Origin: Acetobacter oryzifermentans
GTDB lineage: Bacteria > Pseudomonadota > Alphaproteobacteria > Acetobacterales > Acetobacteraceae
Direction of reading: 5' to 3'
Assembly: GCF_001628715.1 (NCBI RefSeq)
Contig: NZ_CP011120.1
Span: forward strand, 1,767,501-1,831,500
DNA: 64,000 nt
Of the stretch, positions 26,026 through 37,895 are shown piece by piece. Position 1 is the first letter of the stretch; each line of letters starts with the position of its first letter. The position numbers and the translations under genes are program-made. Under the pieces are notes generated by a model that did not search any database, was not told where the DNA came from, and worked only from the letters and a program-made list of their open reading frames with translations.

Positions 26026-27966
26026 TCAGCCACATAGCGCCACGGTGAGCAGCACAACCAAGCCGGCCAGCACCGTAAACGCGTAAATGGCAATAGATCC
26101 GGTTTGCAGCTTTACAGCTTGGGCTGCGCTTGTACGAGCAGCCTGCACCACATCATGCGGCACAGCTTCCACCACGCCTTCTTCCCCATCTTTCCAGAGG
26201 ACACGTGCGATTGCTGCATAAGGGCGCACAAAAATGGCATCATACAATTCATCAAAATACCATTTGTTCAGCAAAAACCGGTAAAGTGGCCCACAAGCCC
26301 GCGCCATATGAGTTGGCAAAGCAGGATTGAGCACATAACACAGCACAGCCAACGCAATACCAGCCAAACCTGCCAAAGAGGGCAGAATAGCAATAAGGCC
26401 CGGTACACGCTCCAGATTTTCCATAATTGTGTTGTCTGGCGCGTTGAAAATAGCCCCTTCCCAGAAGCTGAACTGATGCGCTCCAATGTAAAAGGGGGCC
26501 AACAGAATACCCGCCACAACAGCACCAAAAGCTAACAGCACCAAAGGTACGCTCATAACCGCTGGGCTTTCATGTGCCGCATCCCGCGCATGGGCATCTG
26601 CCGCTTGACCATGAAACACCAGAAAAATAAGCCGCCAGCTATAAAACGCTGTAAGAAATGCGGTGATTGTTCCTAAGCTCCACGCATACATGCTGGCAGA
26701 GGAACCAGAGGCCCACAGCGCATTTAGAATGGCATCCTTGGACCAATAGCCAGCAAATGGAAACACACCAGCAAGTGCTAGGCTGCCTATCCACATCACA
26801 GTGTAGGTGAGTGGCAGCTTTTTCCATAAGCCGCCCATTTTAAACATGTTCTGTTCATCATGCATGGCATGGATAACGGAACCGGCCCCCAGAAATAGAA
26901 GCGCTTTAAAAAAGGCATGTGTTGTCAGGTGAAAAACCGAAGCCTGATACGCACCCACACCTACAGCGGCAAACATATATCCAAGCTGCGAACAGGTGGA
27001 ATACGCAATGGTGCGTTTGATATCTGGCTGCACCATACCCACCGTTGCGGCAAAAAAGCAGGTGGTTGCACCAATAAGAATAATAAATGTGCGTGTTGCA
27101 GGTGCAAACTCCAACAGCGGAGACATACGCGCCATAAGAAACACACCGGCCGTAACCATTGTAGCTGCATGGATGAGAGCAGATACAGGCGTTGGCCCTT
27201 CCATCGCATCTGGCAACCATGTGTGCAGGAACAGCTGAGCCGATTTACCCATAGCCCCCACAAACAGCAACAGGCAGATAACCTCCAACATACGGAAGGA
27301 AATACCAAACAGCATGTATGGTGTGTTTAAAAGCTGCGGAACCTGCGCAAAAATGGCATCATACTGCACGGTGTGGAACAGCACATAAATCAGCCCAATA
27401 CCGACAAGAAAAAACAGATCCGCCACGCGGTTAACAACAAACGCCTTGATAGCTGCGGCTGTTGCAGATGGGCGATCATACCAGTAACCAATCAACAGAT
27501 AACTGGCGAGCCCGACCCCTTCCCATCCGAAAAAAAGCTGGATCAGATCATTGGAAGAAACCAGCATGAGCATGGCAAAGGTAAAGAGGGAAAGATAAGA
27601 AAAAAACCTGTATGTGGGCATGCTTTCATGGCTCATGTAGCCAAGGCTGTAACAATGCACCAGCAAGGAAACCGCAAGCACCATCGCCACCATGGTGACA
27701 GATAGCGCATCAAACCTGAGCGTCCATGTTGCATCAAACCCACCGGCATGAACCCATTGCGCCAGATGCAGTGTGGAATGGCCAAAACCAGCCAGCCAAC
27801 CACCCCATAAAGCCCCGATGGCGCAAAGTGTTGCAATGCCCATACATACAAGGGTTACGCCTTTGGCCAGCGTATCGCCTATAAAGCGGCCACCAAGCCC
27901 GGCCACAGTAGCCCCCACAAGGGGTGTAAGAACAGCGGCGGAAAAGAGGTTAAGATCGGGCTGCAT
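26026..27966 (-). CDS. nuoL: NADH-quinone oxidoreductase subunit L
   Basis: 646 residues from the ATG at 27966; a TTG two codons earlier is also in frame. It is the distal antiporter-like subunit, with the F-F-G-W-E-G-V-G-L-A-S-Y-L-L-I-G glutamate motif, the W-L-P-D-A-M-E-G-P-T-P-V-S-A-L-I-H-A-A-T-M-V motif and the K-R-T-I-A-Y-S-T lysine, then a C-terminal extension for the long lateral helix and TM16. That helix runs along NuoM and NuoN in known structures, so loss of NuoM should disturb its seat. The frame shows no breaks. Confidence 0.96.
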   Translation of the reverse strand: MQPDLNLFSAAVLTPLVGATVAGLGGRFIGDTLAKGVTLVCMGIATLCAIGALWGGWLAGFGHSTLHLAQWVHAGGFDATWTLRFDALSVTMVAMVLAVSLLVHCYSLGYMSHESMPTYRFFSYLSLFTFAMLMLVSSNDLIQLFFGWEGVGLASYLLIGYWYDRPSATAAAIKAFVVNRVADLFFLVGIGLIYVLFHTVQYDAIFAQVPQLLNTPYMLFGISFRMLEVICLLLFVGAMGKSAQLFLHTWLPDAMEGPTPVSALIHAATMVTAGVFLMARMSPLLEFAPATRTFIILIGATTCFFAATVGMVQPDIKRTIAYSTCSQLGYMFAAVGVGAYQASVFHLTTHAFFKALLFLGAGSVIHAMHDEQNMFKMGGLWKKLPLTYTVMWIGSLALAGVFPFAGYWSKDAILNALWASGSSASMYAWSLGTITAFLTAFYSWRLIFLVFHGQAADAHARDAAHESPAVMSVPLVLLAFGAVVAGILLAPFYIGAHQFSFWEGAIFNAPDNTIMENLERVPGLIAILPSLAGLAGIALAVLCYVLNPALPTHMARACGPLYRFLLNKWYFDELYDAIFVRPYAAIARVLWKDGEEGVVEAVPHDVVQAARTSAAQAVKLQTGSIAIYAFTVLAGLVVLLTVALCG

Positions 27967-27972
27967 AGCCAA

Positions 27973-28296
27973 TCATCCCTTCATCATCGTCACGTCTTCG
28001 ACCTGGATAGACCCACGGTTACGGAAATACACCGTGACAATGGCCAGACCGATGGCAGCTTCTGCTGCGGCAATTGTAAGCACAAACAGAACCATAACCT
28101 GCCCGGACAAATCTCCATGTGCGGAAGAAAATGCAACAAGATTGAGATTGGCCGAAAGCAGGATGAGTTCCATGGACATCAGCAGGATGATGACATTCTT
28201 GCGGTTTAGAAAAATACCAAACACACCCAACACCAACAGTGCCGCGCTAACAAAAAGATAAGGCCCAATACCTATGGGAGCGATTGCGGATGTCAT
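27973..28296 (-). CDS. nuoK: NADH-quinone oxidoreductase subunit K
   Basis: 107 residues, three membrane segments. The two conserved acidic residues of this subunit are in [11 protein letters not shown] (Glu) and [10 protein letters not shown] (Glu). These form part of the central proton path (E-channel) connecting the quinone site with the antiporter subunits. The start overlaps the nuoJ stop (ATGA). Confidence 0.96.
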   Translation of the reverse strand: MTSAIAPIGIGPYLFVSAALLVLGVFGIFLNRKNVIILLMSMELILLSANLNLVAFSSAHGDLSGQVMVLFVLTIAAAEAAIGLAIVTVYFRNRGSIQVEDVTMMKG

Positions 28297-29006
28297 GGCC
28301 TGTTCTCCTCTGTTTCCGCCACAGCCTGATTTCCGGAACCATAGGAACCGGGAACCGCTGTTTCGTAATAGGAGCCTTTGGGCCGCAGGAAACCACCGCT
28401 TTCAAACACGTTTTCGCCAAGTGGCAGTTGTACAAGCTCCAGCGTTTCTTCAACTGTGCGTGCGTGTTGCTTATCTATATTCTGGCGACGGCCTGTGGCA
28501 CGTTCACGCAGCGTAAGAACAATAGCGCCTATCATGGCAACAAGCAGCACAAGCCCACATGCTTGAAATAGAAAAACATAGTGTGTGTAAATCACAGTTC
28601 CCAAAGCTTCCGTATTGGTAAGCTGAGGGGCTGGATTAAGGGGAGCCACAATATTGGCTGGCGCCATCTTCCAGTTGCTGAAAGCCATAAGCAGTTCAGC
28701 AAACAAAACACCCCCTACGCACACGCCTAACGGGGCATGTTTTTGAAAACCTTCGCGCAGACTGCTGAAATCTATATCCAGCATCATCACAACAAACAGG
28801 AACAGAACAGCCACTGCTCCCACATAAACAATAACCAGCAGCATGGCCAAAAACTCGGCCCCTGCCACCAGGAACAAACCCGCTGCATTAAAAAATGCAA
28901 GGATAAGAAAAAGCACGGAATGCACCGGGTTACGTGCGCTAATGACCATTACAGCCGAAAACAGCAGCACCGTTGCAAAAACGTAGAAAACAAGCTGTGC
29001 CATCAT
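28293..29006 (-). CDS. nuoJ: NADH-quinone oxidoreductase subunit J
   Basis: About 237 residues with five membrane segments and a hydrophilic C-terminal tail of about 60 residues. The [16 protein letters not shown] segment is the family hallmark containing the pi-bulge helix. A GGGAGG sequence seven bases upstream favours the ATG at 29006; a further ATG directly follows. It is coupled to nuoK by a four-base overlap. It sits in the membrane arm next to NuoK and NuoA. Confidence 0.95.
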   Translation of the reverse strand: MMAQLVFYVFATVLLFSAVMVISARNPVHSVLFLILAFFNAAGLFLVAGAEFLAMLLVIVYVGAVAVLFLFVVMMLDIDFSSLREGFQKHAPLGVCVGGVLFAELLMAFSNWKMAPANIVAPLNPAPQLTNTEALGTVIYTHYVFLFQACGLVLLVAMIGAIVLTLRERATGRRQNIDKQHARTVEETLELVQLPLGENVFESGGFLRPKGSYYETAVPGSYGSGNQAVAETEENRP

Positions 29007-29042
29007 TGGCCAACCTCCCGCCATGTCATGGCCTGCATCTGC

Positions 29043-29531
29043 TTAGCGATACGGGGCATCTAATTCCAGACGCCGCGCAAGCAGCGCTTCCCACCTGTCT
29101 CCATTCGCTAAAAGCTTGTTTTTGTCGTACATCAGCTCTTCGCGCGTTTCGGTGGCAAATTCGTAGTTTGGGCCTTCAACAATGGCATCTACCGGGCAGG
29201 CTTCTTCGCACAGGCCGCAATAGATGCACTTTGTCATGTCAATGTCGTAGCGTGTAGTGCGACGAGATCCATCATCACGCTCTTCCGCCTCAATGGTAAT
29301 GGCCTCTGCCGGGCATGTCGCTTCACAAAGTTTACAGGCAATGCAGCGTTCTTCCCCATTAGGATAACGGCGCAATGCATGCTCTCCCCTAAATCTGGGT
29401 GACAGTGGCCCTTTTTCATAAGGATAGTTTAATGTCACCTTTGGGCGGAACATCATACGGAAAGTGGATGACATGCCCCCCACCAGCTCCTTCAGTAGAA
29501 AAGAGCGCAGCGTGTTACCTAAAGCACCCAT
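29043..29531 (-). CDS. nuoI: NADH-quinone oxidoreductase subunit I (2x[4Fe-4S])
   Basis: 162 residues from the ATG at 29531, which shares a base with the nuoH stop. Two ferredoxin motifs are complete: [12 protein letters not shown] and [12 protein letters not shown], carrying clusters N6a and N6b that pass electrons to NuoB. An amphipathic N-terminal helix anchors the subunit to the membrane arm. Confidence 0.97.
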   Translation of the reverse strand: MGALGNTLRSFLLKELVGGMSSTFRMMFRPKVTLNYPYEKGPLSPRFRGEHALRRYPNGEERCIACKLCEATCPAEAITIEAEERDDGSRRTTRYDIDMTKCIYCGLCEEACPVDAIVEGPNYEFATETREELMYDKNKLLANGDRWEALLARRLELDAPYR

Positions 29532-30559
29532 CAGTTCACACCTCCCATATGGGGCAGCAGACCTGTTGCCATAAGAAAACCTGCCGTTCCAATCATCCAC
29601 AGAAGAGAAAGTGGCAGGAATACTTTCCAGCCTAGCCGCATAAGCTGATCGTACCGATACCGTGGGAACGTGGCACGCACCCAGATAAAGACGAACAGAC
29701 AGAAAAGAATTTTAAAAATCAGCCATAAAGGCCCCGGCACCCATGTAAGGGGCGCAATACCCAATGGTGGCAGCCACCCCCCTAAAAACAGAATACTGAC
29801 CATAGAGGACATAAGGATCATATTTGCGTATTCACCCAGAAAGAACAGACCAAATGCGAGGGATGAATATTCAACAAAAAACCCTGCCACCAACTCGCTT
29901 TCCCCTTCGGGAAGATCAAACGGTGCGCGGTTTGTTTCTGCCAATGCCGATATAAAAAAGACAATAAACATTGGAAACATTGGCAAGCAGAACCAGACAT
30001 GCCGTTGCGCCAGAACAATATCGTTCAGGTTTAAGCTACCCACTGCCAGCAATACGGAAACAATTACCAAGCCAATTGAAACTTCGTATGAAACCATTTG
30101 CGCGGCAGAACGTAATCCACCAAGAAAAGCGTATTTGGAATTAGACGCCCAGCCAGCAATAAGAATGCCGTAAACACCCAATGAGGAAATAGCCAGAAGG
30201 TAGAGAATACCCACATTGATATTGGCAACAGCCAAACCATTACCTGTGGGAATAACAGCCCATGCCACCATGGCCAAAGAAAAGGTAAGAAACGGTGCAA
30301 ACAGGAACAAAGCGCGGTTTGCACCTGCAGGAATAATCGTTTCCTTTACAATCATCTTGATGGCATCAGCAAAAGCCTGAAGCAGGCCAAACGGACCATT
30401 TACATTCGGCCCGCGGCGGCGCTGCATGGCGGCCATTACCTTGCGTTCCATGAGCGTAAGATACGCAACAGCAATCAATAGCGGCACCAGAACAGCCAGT
30501 GTTTCCAGCAACATCAGAATAATCTGGCCAGCAAGGGTGTGATAAAAAAACTGTCCCAT
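29531..30559 (-). CDS. nuoH: NADH-quinone oxidoreductase subunit H
   Basis: 342 residues, eight to nine membrane segments. The conserved [15 protein letters not shown] near residue 40 and [20 protein letters not shown] loop are present; these build the quinone chamber and the entry to the E-channel. Five bases separate it from nuoG. No abnormality seen. Confidence 0.97.
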   Translation of the reverse strand: MGQFFYHTLAGQIILMLLETLAVLVPLLIAVAYLTLMERKVMAAMQRRRGPNVNGPFGLLQAFADAIKMIVKETIIPAGANRALFLFAPFLTFSLAMVAWAVIPTGNGLAVANINVGILYLLAISSLGVYGILIAGWASNSKYAFLGGLRSAAQMVSYEVSIGLVIVSVLLAVGSLNLNDIVLAQRHVWFCLPMFPMFIVFFISALAETNRAPFDLPEGESELVAGFFVEYSSLAFGLFFLGEYANMILMSSMVSILFLGGWLPPLGIAPLTWVPGPLWLIFKILFCLFVFIWVRATFPRYRYDQLMRLGWKVFLPLSLLWMIGTAGFLMATGLLPHMGGVN

Positions 30560-30564
30560 TGGCC

Positions 30565-32643
30565 TTACTCCGCTGCTATCGCGCGAGGCACGCTATAAAC
30601 TTTTGAACATTCTGCCATAGTCGGGCTGGCACGGCTGATGGCGTTGGTCTGATAATAATCTGGGATCACAGACCTGAAAGGCGCGGACATAAAGCTTCTG
30701 TCCTCATCCTTATTCTGTTGTGCGGCTGTTGGCTGAGGTGCAGGCAGTTTTGTGATATGCCCAACATGTGCAAACACAGGGTTTACGTCTGCCATGCGTG
30801 CACGCAGTTCTTCCACCGTATTATATGGCAAAGTATGCCCGCACACTTCTGAAAAAGCTCTGATAATACGCCAATCTTCTCGCGCATCTCCCGGAGCGAA
30901 CACAGCCCGAAAAGCACGTTGCACACGCCCCGCAGTATTAACGTATGTGCCAGATTTTTCCGTATAAGCTGCCCCAGGTAGAATAATATCTGCCCGTTTA
31001 GCAGCTGCATCACCATGATGCCCCTGATACACAACAAACGTTTCTGGCGAGATACGATCTACAGGAAGCTCGTCCGCCCCCATCAGCCACAGAACTTCTA
31101 CTCCACCCCGCAACATGCTGGCGGTGGCACATCCATGAGGGCCGGGCACAAACCCGATATCCAATGCTCCCACACGGGATGCTGCGGTGTGCAGAACGTT
31201 AAAACCATTCCATCCATCTGCAATAACACCAGTTTTTTCTGCTAATTGTTTACAAGCAGCATAAATAGCCGGTGCATCCTGACGGGTTAAAGCACCGTGC
31301 CCAAGAATGATCATGGGGCGGGATGCTTTTTGCAAAACTTCTGCAAAAGCCTGCTCTCCTGCCACCAGCTTATCCAGAACATCTGGGCCATCAGCCAGAA
31401 TATCAACCTGATAGGTGGGATCAGAAACAAACTGACCTATACTGGCGACAGGAAAGCCACCTCGCCCTGCATCCAAATACCGCTTACGAATACGAGCATT
31501 TAAAACAGGAGCTTCTCGTCGTGGTTCCACCCCCACCAGCAGCAGGGCATCTGCCTCATCTATTCCGGCAATATCGCTGTTAAACAGGTAATTTGCGCGC
31601 GCGCTCAAATCATACCATGCACCATCCTGCCGACAGTCCAAGTTTGATGAACCAATATTATTCAAAAAATCCTTAAGGGCACAAAGGCTTTCCACATCGC
31701 ACAGGTCACCCGCAATGGCACCGATTTTTTCACCCGGCACGCCCTCCAGCCTGCGAGCTAGAGAAACAAATGCCTCCTGCCATGTGGCGGGATGTAACTT
31801 GCCATGCACACGCACCCAAGGCTGATCCAGCCGACGACGCTTGAGACCATCAATTGAAAAACGTCCTTTATCAGAAAGCCATTCTTCGTTTACTTCATCA
31901 TTTACGCGCGGCACAATGCGCATGACTTCACCGCCTCGGGCCTGAATTTGGATATTCGTGCCCAGTGCATCCATAACATCAATGCTGTCTGTTTTTTTGT
32001 ATTCCCACGAACGCGCATGAAAAGCCGATGGCTTGGCTGTAAGAGCCCCTACCGGGCAAACATCTATTAAATTCCCAGAAAGTTCAGATGTCAGCGCTTT
32101 TTGCACATATGTGGTGATTTCAGCATTTTCACCGCGTGAGACCATACCCAGTTCAGGCGTGCCTGCTACTTCTGTACTAAAGCGGACACAACGCGTGCAC
32201 TGGATGCAGCGCGTCATAACCGTTTTAACCAATGGCCCAAGGTCTTTATCTGTTACGGCCCGCTTATCTTCCTGATAGCGCGAAATACCAGATCCGTACC
32301 CATAAGCCTGATCTTGTAGATCACATTCTCCGCCCTGATCGCAAATAGGGCAATCCAGCGGATGGTTAATTAGCAGAAATTCCATAACAGCGCGGCGTGC
32401 GCGGCGCACAACCTCTGTATCTGTAAAAATCTGCATTCCTTCAGAAATAGGAAAACCGCAAGATGCAACAGGTTTAGGCGCACGCGCCACTTCTACCAGA
32501 CACATCCGGCAGTTACCGGCAACAGAGAGCCGTTCATGATAACAAAAACGCGGTATTTCTTTTCCGGCTGCCTCGCAGGCCTGCAAAGCACTAAAACCTG
32601 CGGGCACATCTACCGGTGTACCGTCAACAATGACCTTCACCAT
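30565..32643 (-). CDS. nuoG: NADH-quinone oxidoreductase subunit G
   Basis: 692 residues from the ATG at 32643, five bases after the nuoF stop; a longer in-frame reading would lie inside nuoF. The N-terminal 2Fe-2S region ([15 protein letters not shown]), the His-Cys [4Fe-4S] region ([14 protein letters not shown]) and a second [4Fe-4S] set (C-I-Q-C-T-R-C) are intact. The remainder is a molybdopterin oxidoreductase-like domain without cofactor. It carries electrons along the peripheral arm. Confidence 0.97.
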   Translation of the reverse strand: MVKVIVDGTPVDVPAGFSALQACEAAGKEIPRFCYHERLSVAGNCRMCLVEVARAPKPVASCGFPISEGMQIFTDTEVVRRARRAVMEFLLINHPLDCPICDQGGECDLQDQAYGYGSGISRYQEDKRAVTDKDLGPLVKTVMTRCIQCTRCVRFSTEVAGTPELGMVSRGENAEITTYVQKALTSELSGNLIDVCPVGALTAKPSAFHARSWEYKKTDSIDVMDALGTNIQIQARGGEVMRIVPRVNDEVNEEWLSDKGRFSIDGLKRRRLDQPWVRVHGKLHPATWQEAFVSLARRLEGVPGEKIGAIAGDLCDVESLCALKDFLNNIGSSNLDCRQDGAWYDLSARANYLFNSDIAGIDEADALLLVGVEPRREAPVLNARIRKRYLDAGRGGFPVASIGQFVSDPTYQVDILADGPDVLDKLVAGEQAFAEVLQKASRPMIILGHGALTRQDAPAIYAACKQLAEKTGVIADGWNGFNVLHTAASRVGALDIGFVPGPHGCATASMLRGGVEVLWLMGADELPVDRISPETFVVYQGHHGDAAAKRADIILPGAAYTEKSGTYVNTAGRVQRAFRAVFAPGDAREDWRIIRAFSEVCGHTLPYNTVEELRARMADVNPVFAHVGHITKLPAPQPTAAQQNKDEDRSFMSAPFRSVIPDYYQTNAISRASPTMAECSKVYSVPRAIAAE

Positions 32644-32648
32644 TATCC

Positions 32649-33977
32649 TTACTCCGCCGCCACTGGCACACCGCCCGCAGGCACCTGCACCAAGCCCGTG
32701 CCGCCATGCGCAACCTTGTACTGCCGGATACGTGCTTCCATTTCTGGCCGGAAATGCCGGATTAACCCTTGAATAGGCCATGCGGCTGCATCACCCAGCG
32801 CACAAATAGTGTGGCCTTCCACCTGCTTGGTCACTTGCTCTAGCAGATCAATTTCTTCTATTTCGGCTTTGCCCTGCACCATGCGGTTCATCATACGCAT
32901 CATCCATCCAGTGCCTTCTCGGCAAGGTGTGCATTGGCCGCAACTTTCATGCTTAAAGAACTTTGAAAAACGCGCGATGGCTTCAATAATATCTGTGGAT
33001 TTATCCATCACGATCATACATGCCGTGCCCAAACCAGAACGTTCTGCACGCAAACTATCGTAATCCATCAACACAGTTTCACAAATGGATTTCGGCAGCA
33101 CAGGAACAGAACAACCACCGGGAATAACGGCCAGCAGGTTATCCCACCCACCACGCACGCCACCACCATGCTTTTCAATAATCTCTTTAAGTGGAACACC
33201 CAGCTCTTCTTCAAACACACAGGGCGTATTCACATGGCCAGAAATAGCCATAAGTTTTGTGCCTGCATTATTGGGCCGCCCCAAACCAGAAAACCAAGCT
33301 GCCCCACGGCGCATAATGGTAGATGTAACGGCTATGCTTTCCACATTATTGACTGTTGTCGGGCAACCATATAACCCCGCCCCTGCTGGGAATGGAGGCT
33401 TCATGCGGGGCTGACCCTTTTTACCTTCAAGGCTTTCCAGCAGAGCTGTTTCTTCTCCGCAGATATATGCGCCAGCACCACGGTGAATACGGAAATCAAA
33501 ATCCCACCCGCTACCCGCAGCATTTTTTCCGAGAAGACCTGCCTCATAAGCTTCATCTATCGCTGCCTGAAGGCGCTCAGCTTCTCTGCAAAACTCACCA
33601 CGGATATAAATGTAGGAAGCATGAGCACTCATAGCGAAAGAGGCTATCATTGCGCTCTCTATCAACTTGTGTGGCTCATGCCGCATAACTTCCCGATCTT
33701 TACACGTGCCGGGTTCTGATTCATCCCCATTGATGACGAGATAATGCGGCCGCCCATCAGATTTTTTGGGCATGAATGACCACTTCAACCCGGTGGGAAA
33801 TCCAGCCCCTCCACGGCCACGCAAGCCAGATGCCTTCATTTCCGCAATGACTGCATCCCGTCCTTTTGCAATAATGGCTGCGGTATTATCCCAATCACCT
33901 CGTTTCCGGGCTGCTGGCAAACGCCAATCATCCTGACCATAAAGATTAGTGAAGATACGGTCTTTATCCTGAAGCAT
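32649..33977 (-). CDS. nuoF: NADH-quinone oxidoreductase subunit F
   Basis: 442 residues from the ATG at 33977 (M-L-Q-D-K-D-R-I-F). It has the FMN/NADH-binding glycine-rich segments ([26 protein letters not shown]) and the N3 cluster ligands ([12 protein letters not shown] plus a later Cys). It oxidises NADH at the tip of complex I. Eleven bases separate it from nuoE. Confidence 0.97.
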   Translation of the reverse strand: MLQDKDRIFTNLYGQDDWRLPAARKRGDWDNTAAIIAKGRDAVIAEMKASGLRGRGGAGFPTGLKWSFMPKKSDGRPHYLVINGDESEPGTCKDREVMRHEPHKLIESAMIASFAMSAHASYIYIRGEFCREAERLQAAIDEAYEAGLLGKNAAGSGWDFDFRIHRGAGAYICGEETALLESLEGKKGQPRMKPPFPAGAGLYGCPTTVNNVESIAVTSTIMRRGAAWFSGLGRPNNAGTKLMAISGHVNTPCVFEEELGVPLKEIIEKHGGGVRGGWDNLLAVIPGGCSVPVLPKSICETVLMDYDSLRAERSGLGTACMIVMDKSTDIIEAIARFSKFFKHESCGQCTPCREGTGWMMRMMNRMVQGKAEIEEIDLLEQVTKQVEGHTICALGDAAAWPIQGLIRHFRPEMEARIRQYKVAHGGTGLVQVPAGGVPVAAE

Positions 33978-33988
33978 GGCCGTTTCTC

Positions 33989-34630
33989 CTATTTCTGATC
34001 CGGGGATGATGCAGACGTTTCCAGAAGGGTTTTTCTGCCGCCTTCCGGTGCTGAGCACATACGGTTGATAGCTGGACCGGCTTCTGGGTGACGGCCTGCA
34101 CGCAAATCTGCAATTAATGCTTCTGTGCGTGAACCATCCATATCCTCGTAGTAATCATCATCAACTTGCAGAATAGGTGCATTGGCACAGGCACCCAGGC
34201 ATTCCACTTCGGTTAAGGTAAACAAACCATCATCGCTGGTTTCACCAAAATGATGGATCCCTGTTGCCTTACGGCAAGCCTCTGTTACCGCATCCGAGCC
34301 ACGTAGCCAGCACGGTGTGGTTGTGCAGACCTGAAGATGGTAGCGGCCAATCGGCTTTGTGTTGAACATGGTGTAAAAAGACGCCACCTCATACACGCGT
34401 ATTGGTGCCATCTCTAACCTGTGGGCAATATCATCCATTGCCACAAGCGGTATCCATGCACTACCGGTTACGCGGCCCATCTGGCGCTGCGCAATATACA
34501 AAAGAGGCATAACCGCACTGGCTTTGCGTTCTTCTGGATATTTTTTAAGAACATTTACAATTTCTGCTTCAGATTCATCATCAAAAACAAAGCTGTCCGG
34601 CTGTTTTGCCGGGGCCCAGGTGGTGTTCAT
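33989..34630 (-). CDS. nuoE: NADH-quinone oxidoreductase subunit E
   Basis: 213 residues of the thioredoxin-like [2Fe-2S] (N1a) family. Ligands are in [10 protein letters not shown] and [11 protein letters not shown]-terminal tail of about 40 residues past the core is typical of alphaproteobacterial NuoE. It starts within the nuoD stop (ATGA). It partners NuoF in the NADH dehydrogenase module. Confidence 0.96.
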   Translation of the reverse strand: MNTTWAPAKQPDSFVFDDESEAEIVNVLKKYPEERKASAVMPLLYIAQRQMGRVTGSAWIPLVAMDDIAHRLEMAPIRVYEVASFYTMFNTKPIGRYHLQVCTTTPCWLRGSDAVTEACRKATGIHHFGETSDDGLFTLTEVECLGACANAPILQVDDDYYEDMDGSRTEALIADLRAGRHPEAGPAINRMCSAPEGGRKTLLETSASSPDQK

Positions 34631-35907
34631 CGGTCAACCTCCCCGAACACAAGATCAAGCGATCCGATAATGGCCACCATGTCCGCCAACATACCGCGAC
34701 GGGACAATTCATCGATGGCCTGAAGGTGAGCAAATCCTGTTGGACGAATTTTGCAGCGATACGGCCGGTTACTTCCATCGGCAACCAAATACACCCCAAA
34801 TTCTCCTTTAGGACTTTCTACCGCTGTATAGGTTGCGCCGGGGGGAACGTGATACCCTTCGCTAAACAACTTGAAGTGATGAATAAGCGCTTCCATAGAA
34901 CGCTTCATTTCTGCACGAGGCGGCGGGCTGAACTTGGGGTCCTGCACCTTTACATCCCCAGGACGTATCTGGGTCAGACATTGCTCAATAATCTTGACGC
35001 TTTCTCGCATTTCCGCAACACGCACCAGATAGCGATCATAACAATCACCCTGCCGCGCAACCGGCACATTGAATTCAACCTTGTGGTAATTATCATAGGG
35101 CTGATTACGGCGCAGATCCCACGGCACACCAGAAGCACGTAAACATGGGCCACTAAAACCCCAAGCCAACGCCTGCTCTGTTGTGAAAACACCAATACCC
35201 ACTGTGCGTTGTTTCCAAATACGGTTTTCAGTGAGCAGCCCCTCGAGTTCATCAATCCATTTTGGGAACTCTTTGGCCCATGCGCCTATTTTATCTTCCA
35301 ACCCTGCAGGCACATCACGCGCGACACCCCCCGGACGGAAATAATTGGCATGAAACCGTGCCCCAGATGCAGCCTCGTAAAACTCCAGAAGTTTTTCGCG
35401 CTCTTCATATCCCCACAAAGCCGGGGTAACAGCCCCGCAATCCAAACCCATAGCTGTAAGATTGAGAATATGATTTAGAACGCGCGTTATTTCCGCAAAC
35501 ATAACGCGCAGCCACTTGGCGCGTTCTGGAATATCAATACCCAGAAGTTTTTCCGTAGCCAGAGCAAAAGCCTGCTCCTCACACATCGGAGAAACGTAAT
35601 CCAGCCGATCAAAATACGGCAAAGCTTTCTGATAGGTTTTGTATTCTATGAGTTTTTCTGTGCCACGATGCAAAAGGCCGATATGGGGCACGGCACGTGC
35701 CACTACCTCGCCTTCCATTTCCAAAACCAAGCGCAACACACCATGCGCGGAGGGATGCTGAGGCCCGAAGTTGAGTGCGTGAGAATCAATTTCCACAATT
35801 TTGCGTGGTTCTTCTTCCGCCACTTTTTCGGGCACAAGGCTTTCTGGAACATCTTGATGCAGCACAGTATCTGCTGCTTCAACAAAGCTATTTTTCAATT
35901 CAGTCAT
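34627..35907 (-). CDS. nuoD: NADH-quinone oxidoreductase subunit D
   Basis: 426 residues, the 49-kDa subunit. N-terminal [12 protein letters not shown] (quinone-site His) and C-terminal [18 protein letters not shown] are conserved. An unusual feature of the first 40 residues is a Val/Glu-rich extension before the conserved core. It is a separate gene from nuoC, unlike the fused nuoCD of E. coli, and overlaps nuoC by one base. Confidence 0.97.
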   Translation of the reverse strand: MTELKNSFVEAADTVLHQDVPESLVPEKVAEEEPRKIVEIDSHALNFGPQHPSAHGVLRLVLEMEGEVVARAVPHIGLLHRGTEKLIEYKTYQKALPYFDRLDYVSPMCEEQAFALATEKLLGIDIPERAKWLRVMFAEITRVLNHILNLTAMGLDCGAVTPALWGYEEREKLLEFYEAASGARFHANYFRPGGVARDVPAGLEDKIGAWAKEFPKWIDELEGLLTENRIWKQRTVGIGVFTTEQALAWGFSGPCLRASGVPWDLRRNQPYDNYHKVEFNVPVARQGDCYDRYLVRVAEMRESVKIIEQCLTQIRPGDVKVQDPKFSPPPRAEMKRSMEALIHHFKLFSEGYHVPPGATYTAVESPKGEFGVYLVADGSNRPYRCKIRPTGFAHLQAIDELSRRGMLADMVAIIGSLDLVFGEVDR

Positions 35908-36566
35908 CAGCCGGACCTCTTCATGCCCTGTCTGACTTCATGCGCTTTTTCGTCTCCCGGCAAAGTCAGCATGCCTTCCCATGGGGAAACGAAATCAAAA
36001 TCACGAAAATCCTGTGTTAAAGAAACAGGTTCTTTCACAACTTGCCTGCGTTCCACATCGTAACGGACCTGTTCATAACCCGTTAATGGGAAGTCCTTAC
36101 GCAGTGGATGTCCTTCAAACCCATTATCTGTAAGGATACGCCGCATATCGGGCTGATTGGAAAAGACCACTCCAAACAGATCGTAGCATTCACGCTCCCA
36201 CCATGTGGCACAGGGCCACAAATGGTGCACAGAAGGTACGGGCATAATTTCATCTGTTTGCACAATCACCCGGATACGGTGGTTATGTGTGACAGACAGC
36301 AAATTATAAACAACATCAAACCGCCGCGGTCGTTCGGGAAAATCTACCCCGCACAAATCCATCAACTGTTCAAAGCGATAGGATGGATGATCCCTTAGCA
36401 ATTCGAGAAAATGCAATAAGTGATCGCGTTCTATACGAACAACCAACTCACCTTTTTCTACTGCCGCATAGGATACGGAAGGCAAGGTTACCATGAAGGT
36501 AAAGGCCATGGCAGACAGCCGCCCCTCAAGGCGACCTTGCCGAGGATTTACAGGAAGTTCAGCCAC
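35907..36566 (-). CDS. nuoC: NADH-quinone oxidoreductase subunit C
   Basis: 219 residues, the 30-kDa subunit. Core motifs include [16 protein letters not shown], the [12 protein letters not shown] segment and [12 protein letters not shown]. It is part of the connecting fragment with NuoB, D and I. Its start lies inside the end of nuoB (eight-base overlap) and its stop overlaps nuoD. Confidence 0.97.
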   Translation of the reverse strand: MAELPVNPRQGRLEGRLSAMAFTFMVTLPSVSYAAVEKGELVVRIERDHLLHFLELLRDHPSYRFEQLMDLCGVDFPERPRRFDVVYNLLSVTHNHRIRVIVQTDEIMPVPSVHHLWPCATWWERECYDLFGVVFSNQPDMRRILTDNGFEGHPLRKDFPLTGYEQVRYDVERRQVVKEPVSLTQDFRDFDFVSPWEGMLTLPGDEKAHEVRQGMKRSG

Positions 36567-37119
36567 GAAGAATGGTCCCCGTCCGACGTATTTTTTTCTG
36601 AAGCAGCATAATGCCGTAAATCAAAGCCTCTGCCGTTGGTGGGCAGCCCGGCACATACACATCTACAGGCACGATGCGGTCACACCCCCGCACAACAGAA
36701 TACGAATAGTGATAATAGCCGCCTCCATTAGCGCAGGAGCCCATGGAGATAACCCAGCGTGGTTCGGCCATCTGCTCGTACAATCGGCGCAGCACAGGGG
36801 CCATTTTGTTGGTAAGCGTGCCAGCCACAATCATAACATCAGACTGACGCGGAGACCCACGCGGGATGATGCCCATGCGATCCAGATCATACCGCGGCAT
36901 GTAAGCGTGGATCATTTCCACCGCGCAGCAAGCAAGCCCAAAGGACATAGGCCACAAACTGCCTGTTCGCCCCCAGTTTACCAACTTATCCAAATTGGCA
37001 ACAACAAAGCCTTTTTCGGCCAGAACCCCTGTAATGCCCCGCACAACAGCATCTTGCTCTGGGCCGGGTGGAAGCGCTTCGCGGTTCCATAGCACCGCAT
37101 CCTGCTGGTTGGCTGTCAT
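36559..37119 (-). CDS. nuoB: NADH-quinone oxidoreductase subunit B
   Basis: 186 residues. Cluster N2 ligands are visible: the tandem Cys-Cys in [10 protein letters not shown], Cys in M-G-S-C-A-N-G-G-G and Cys in [11 protein letters not shown]2 is the last cluster before quinone. The C-terminus (L-Q-K-K-I-R-R-T) follows the family pattern. It is encoded 18 bases after nuoA. Confidence 0.97.
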   Translation of the reverse strand: MTANQQDAVLWNREALPPGPEQDAVVRGITGVLAEKGFVVANLDKLVNWGRTGSLWPMSFGLACCAVEMIHAYMPRYDLDRMGIIPRGSPRQSDVMIVAGTLTNKMAPVLRRLYEQMAEPRWVISMGSCANGGGYYHYSYSVVRGCDRIVPVDVYVPGCPPTAEALIYGIMLLQKKIRRTGTILRG

Positions 37120-37137
37120 GGCTGTATCTCCCTCACC

Positions 37138-37503
37138 TCAATCCCAATCCAGCGCGCCTTTGCGCCATTCGTACAAAAAGCCAATGCCCAGCACGGCCAG
37201 AAATCCAAGCATGGAAAGAAAGCCAAACAGCCCAATGCGCCCCAGCGTGATGGCCCAGGGAAACAGGAATGCAACTTCCAGATCGAAAATGATGAACAGG
37301 ATGGCAACCAGATAAAAACGCACATCAAAACGGCGGCGCGCATCATCAAATGCTTCAAAACCGCATTCATAAGCTGTCAGTTTTTCGGAATACGGTTTCT
37401 GGTGGCCGCTCAGCAGCGCCATACCCAGCATGGCGGCGGCAATAATAACCGACATGCCCCCAAACACGAGAACTGGCGCGTAATCACCAAGAACAGACTG
37501 CAT
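37138..37503 (-). CDS. nuoA: NADH-quinone oxidoreductase subunit A
   Basis: 121 residues from the ATG at 37503, three membrane segments. The loop [20 protein letters not shown] with its conserved Cys is typical of NuoA/ND3. It is the first gene of the complex I array; the 230 bp upstream to tRNA-Val hold its leader and probably its promoter, though no convincing -35/-10 pair stands out. Confidence 0.96.
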   Translation of the reverse strand: MQSVLGDYAPVLVFGGMSVIIAAAMLGMALLSGHQKPYSEKLTAYECGFEAFDDARRRFDVRFYLVAILFIIFDLEVAFLFPWAITLGRIGLFGFLSMLGFLAVLGIGFLYEWRKGALDWD

Positions 37504-37734
37504 GGTGTGGTTCCTGCACATGTTTAAGCCGCAGTGGCTTGTGTTTCATGCAGCAACCCTAGCCCCAACATCCTACACACGGATATGCACGAACGCGTTG
37601 GGTATGGGGCACTTTCTTGTGAAGGCCGAATTTTAAGGAGAAATTGAGGAGCCAGAGAATGCTCTGACAAACACCACACACAGGCAGCAATGGAACTAAG
37701 TCCATTGTGCGTGTGGGTTACCATTTGGGGAAAA

Positions 37735-37809
37735 TGGTGGGCAATGACGGGATCGAACCGCCGACCATCTCGGTGTAAACGAGACGCTCTACCGCTGAGC
37801 TAATTGCCC
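37735..37809 (-). tRNA. tRNA-Val(UAC)
   Basis: A 75-nt cloverleaf including an encoded CCA. The acceptor stem pairs GGGCAAT with ATTGCCC, the D-arm is GCTCAGCGGTAGAGC, the anticodon loop TTTACAC gives anticodon UAC and the T-loop is TTCGATC. Two short inverted repeats (CCATTT/AAATGG and CAATGGA/TCCATTG) follow the 3' end within 50 bases and may guide 3' processing or termination before nuoA. Confidence 0.96.
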
Positions 37810-37830
37810 GCGCCCTATGTGCCATAAACA

Positions 37831-37874
37831 GAAAAGGCCGACAACCCCTTTTTTTGAGATTGTCGGCCTTTTTC
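37831..37874 (-). terminator. intrinsic terminator after HU gene
   Basis: AAAAGGCCGACAA and TTGTCGGCCTTTTT form a 13-bp stem with a pyrimidine/purine loop of about 17 bases that itself contains a long T run. It separates the hup gene from tRNA-Val, both read on the minus strand. Confidence 0.85.
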
Positions 37875-37895
37875 AGAAAAAATTTTCTGACGGAA

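Noticed and set aside
37688-37707. CAATGGA/TCCATTG repeat next to tRNA-Val as a phage attachment site
   Set aside because: It does not duplicate the tRNA 3' end and no integrase or island is adjacent; it is better read as a trailer hairpin.
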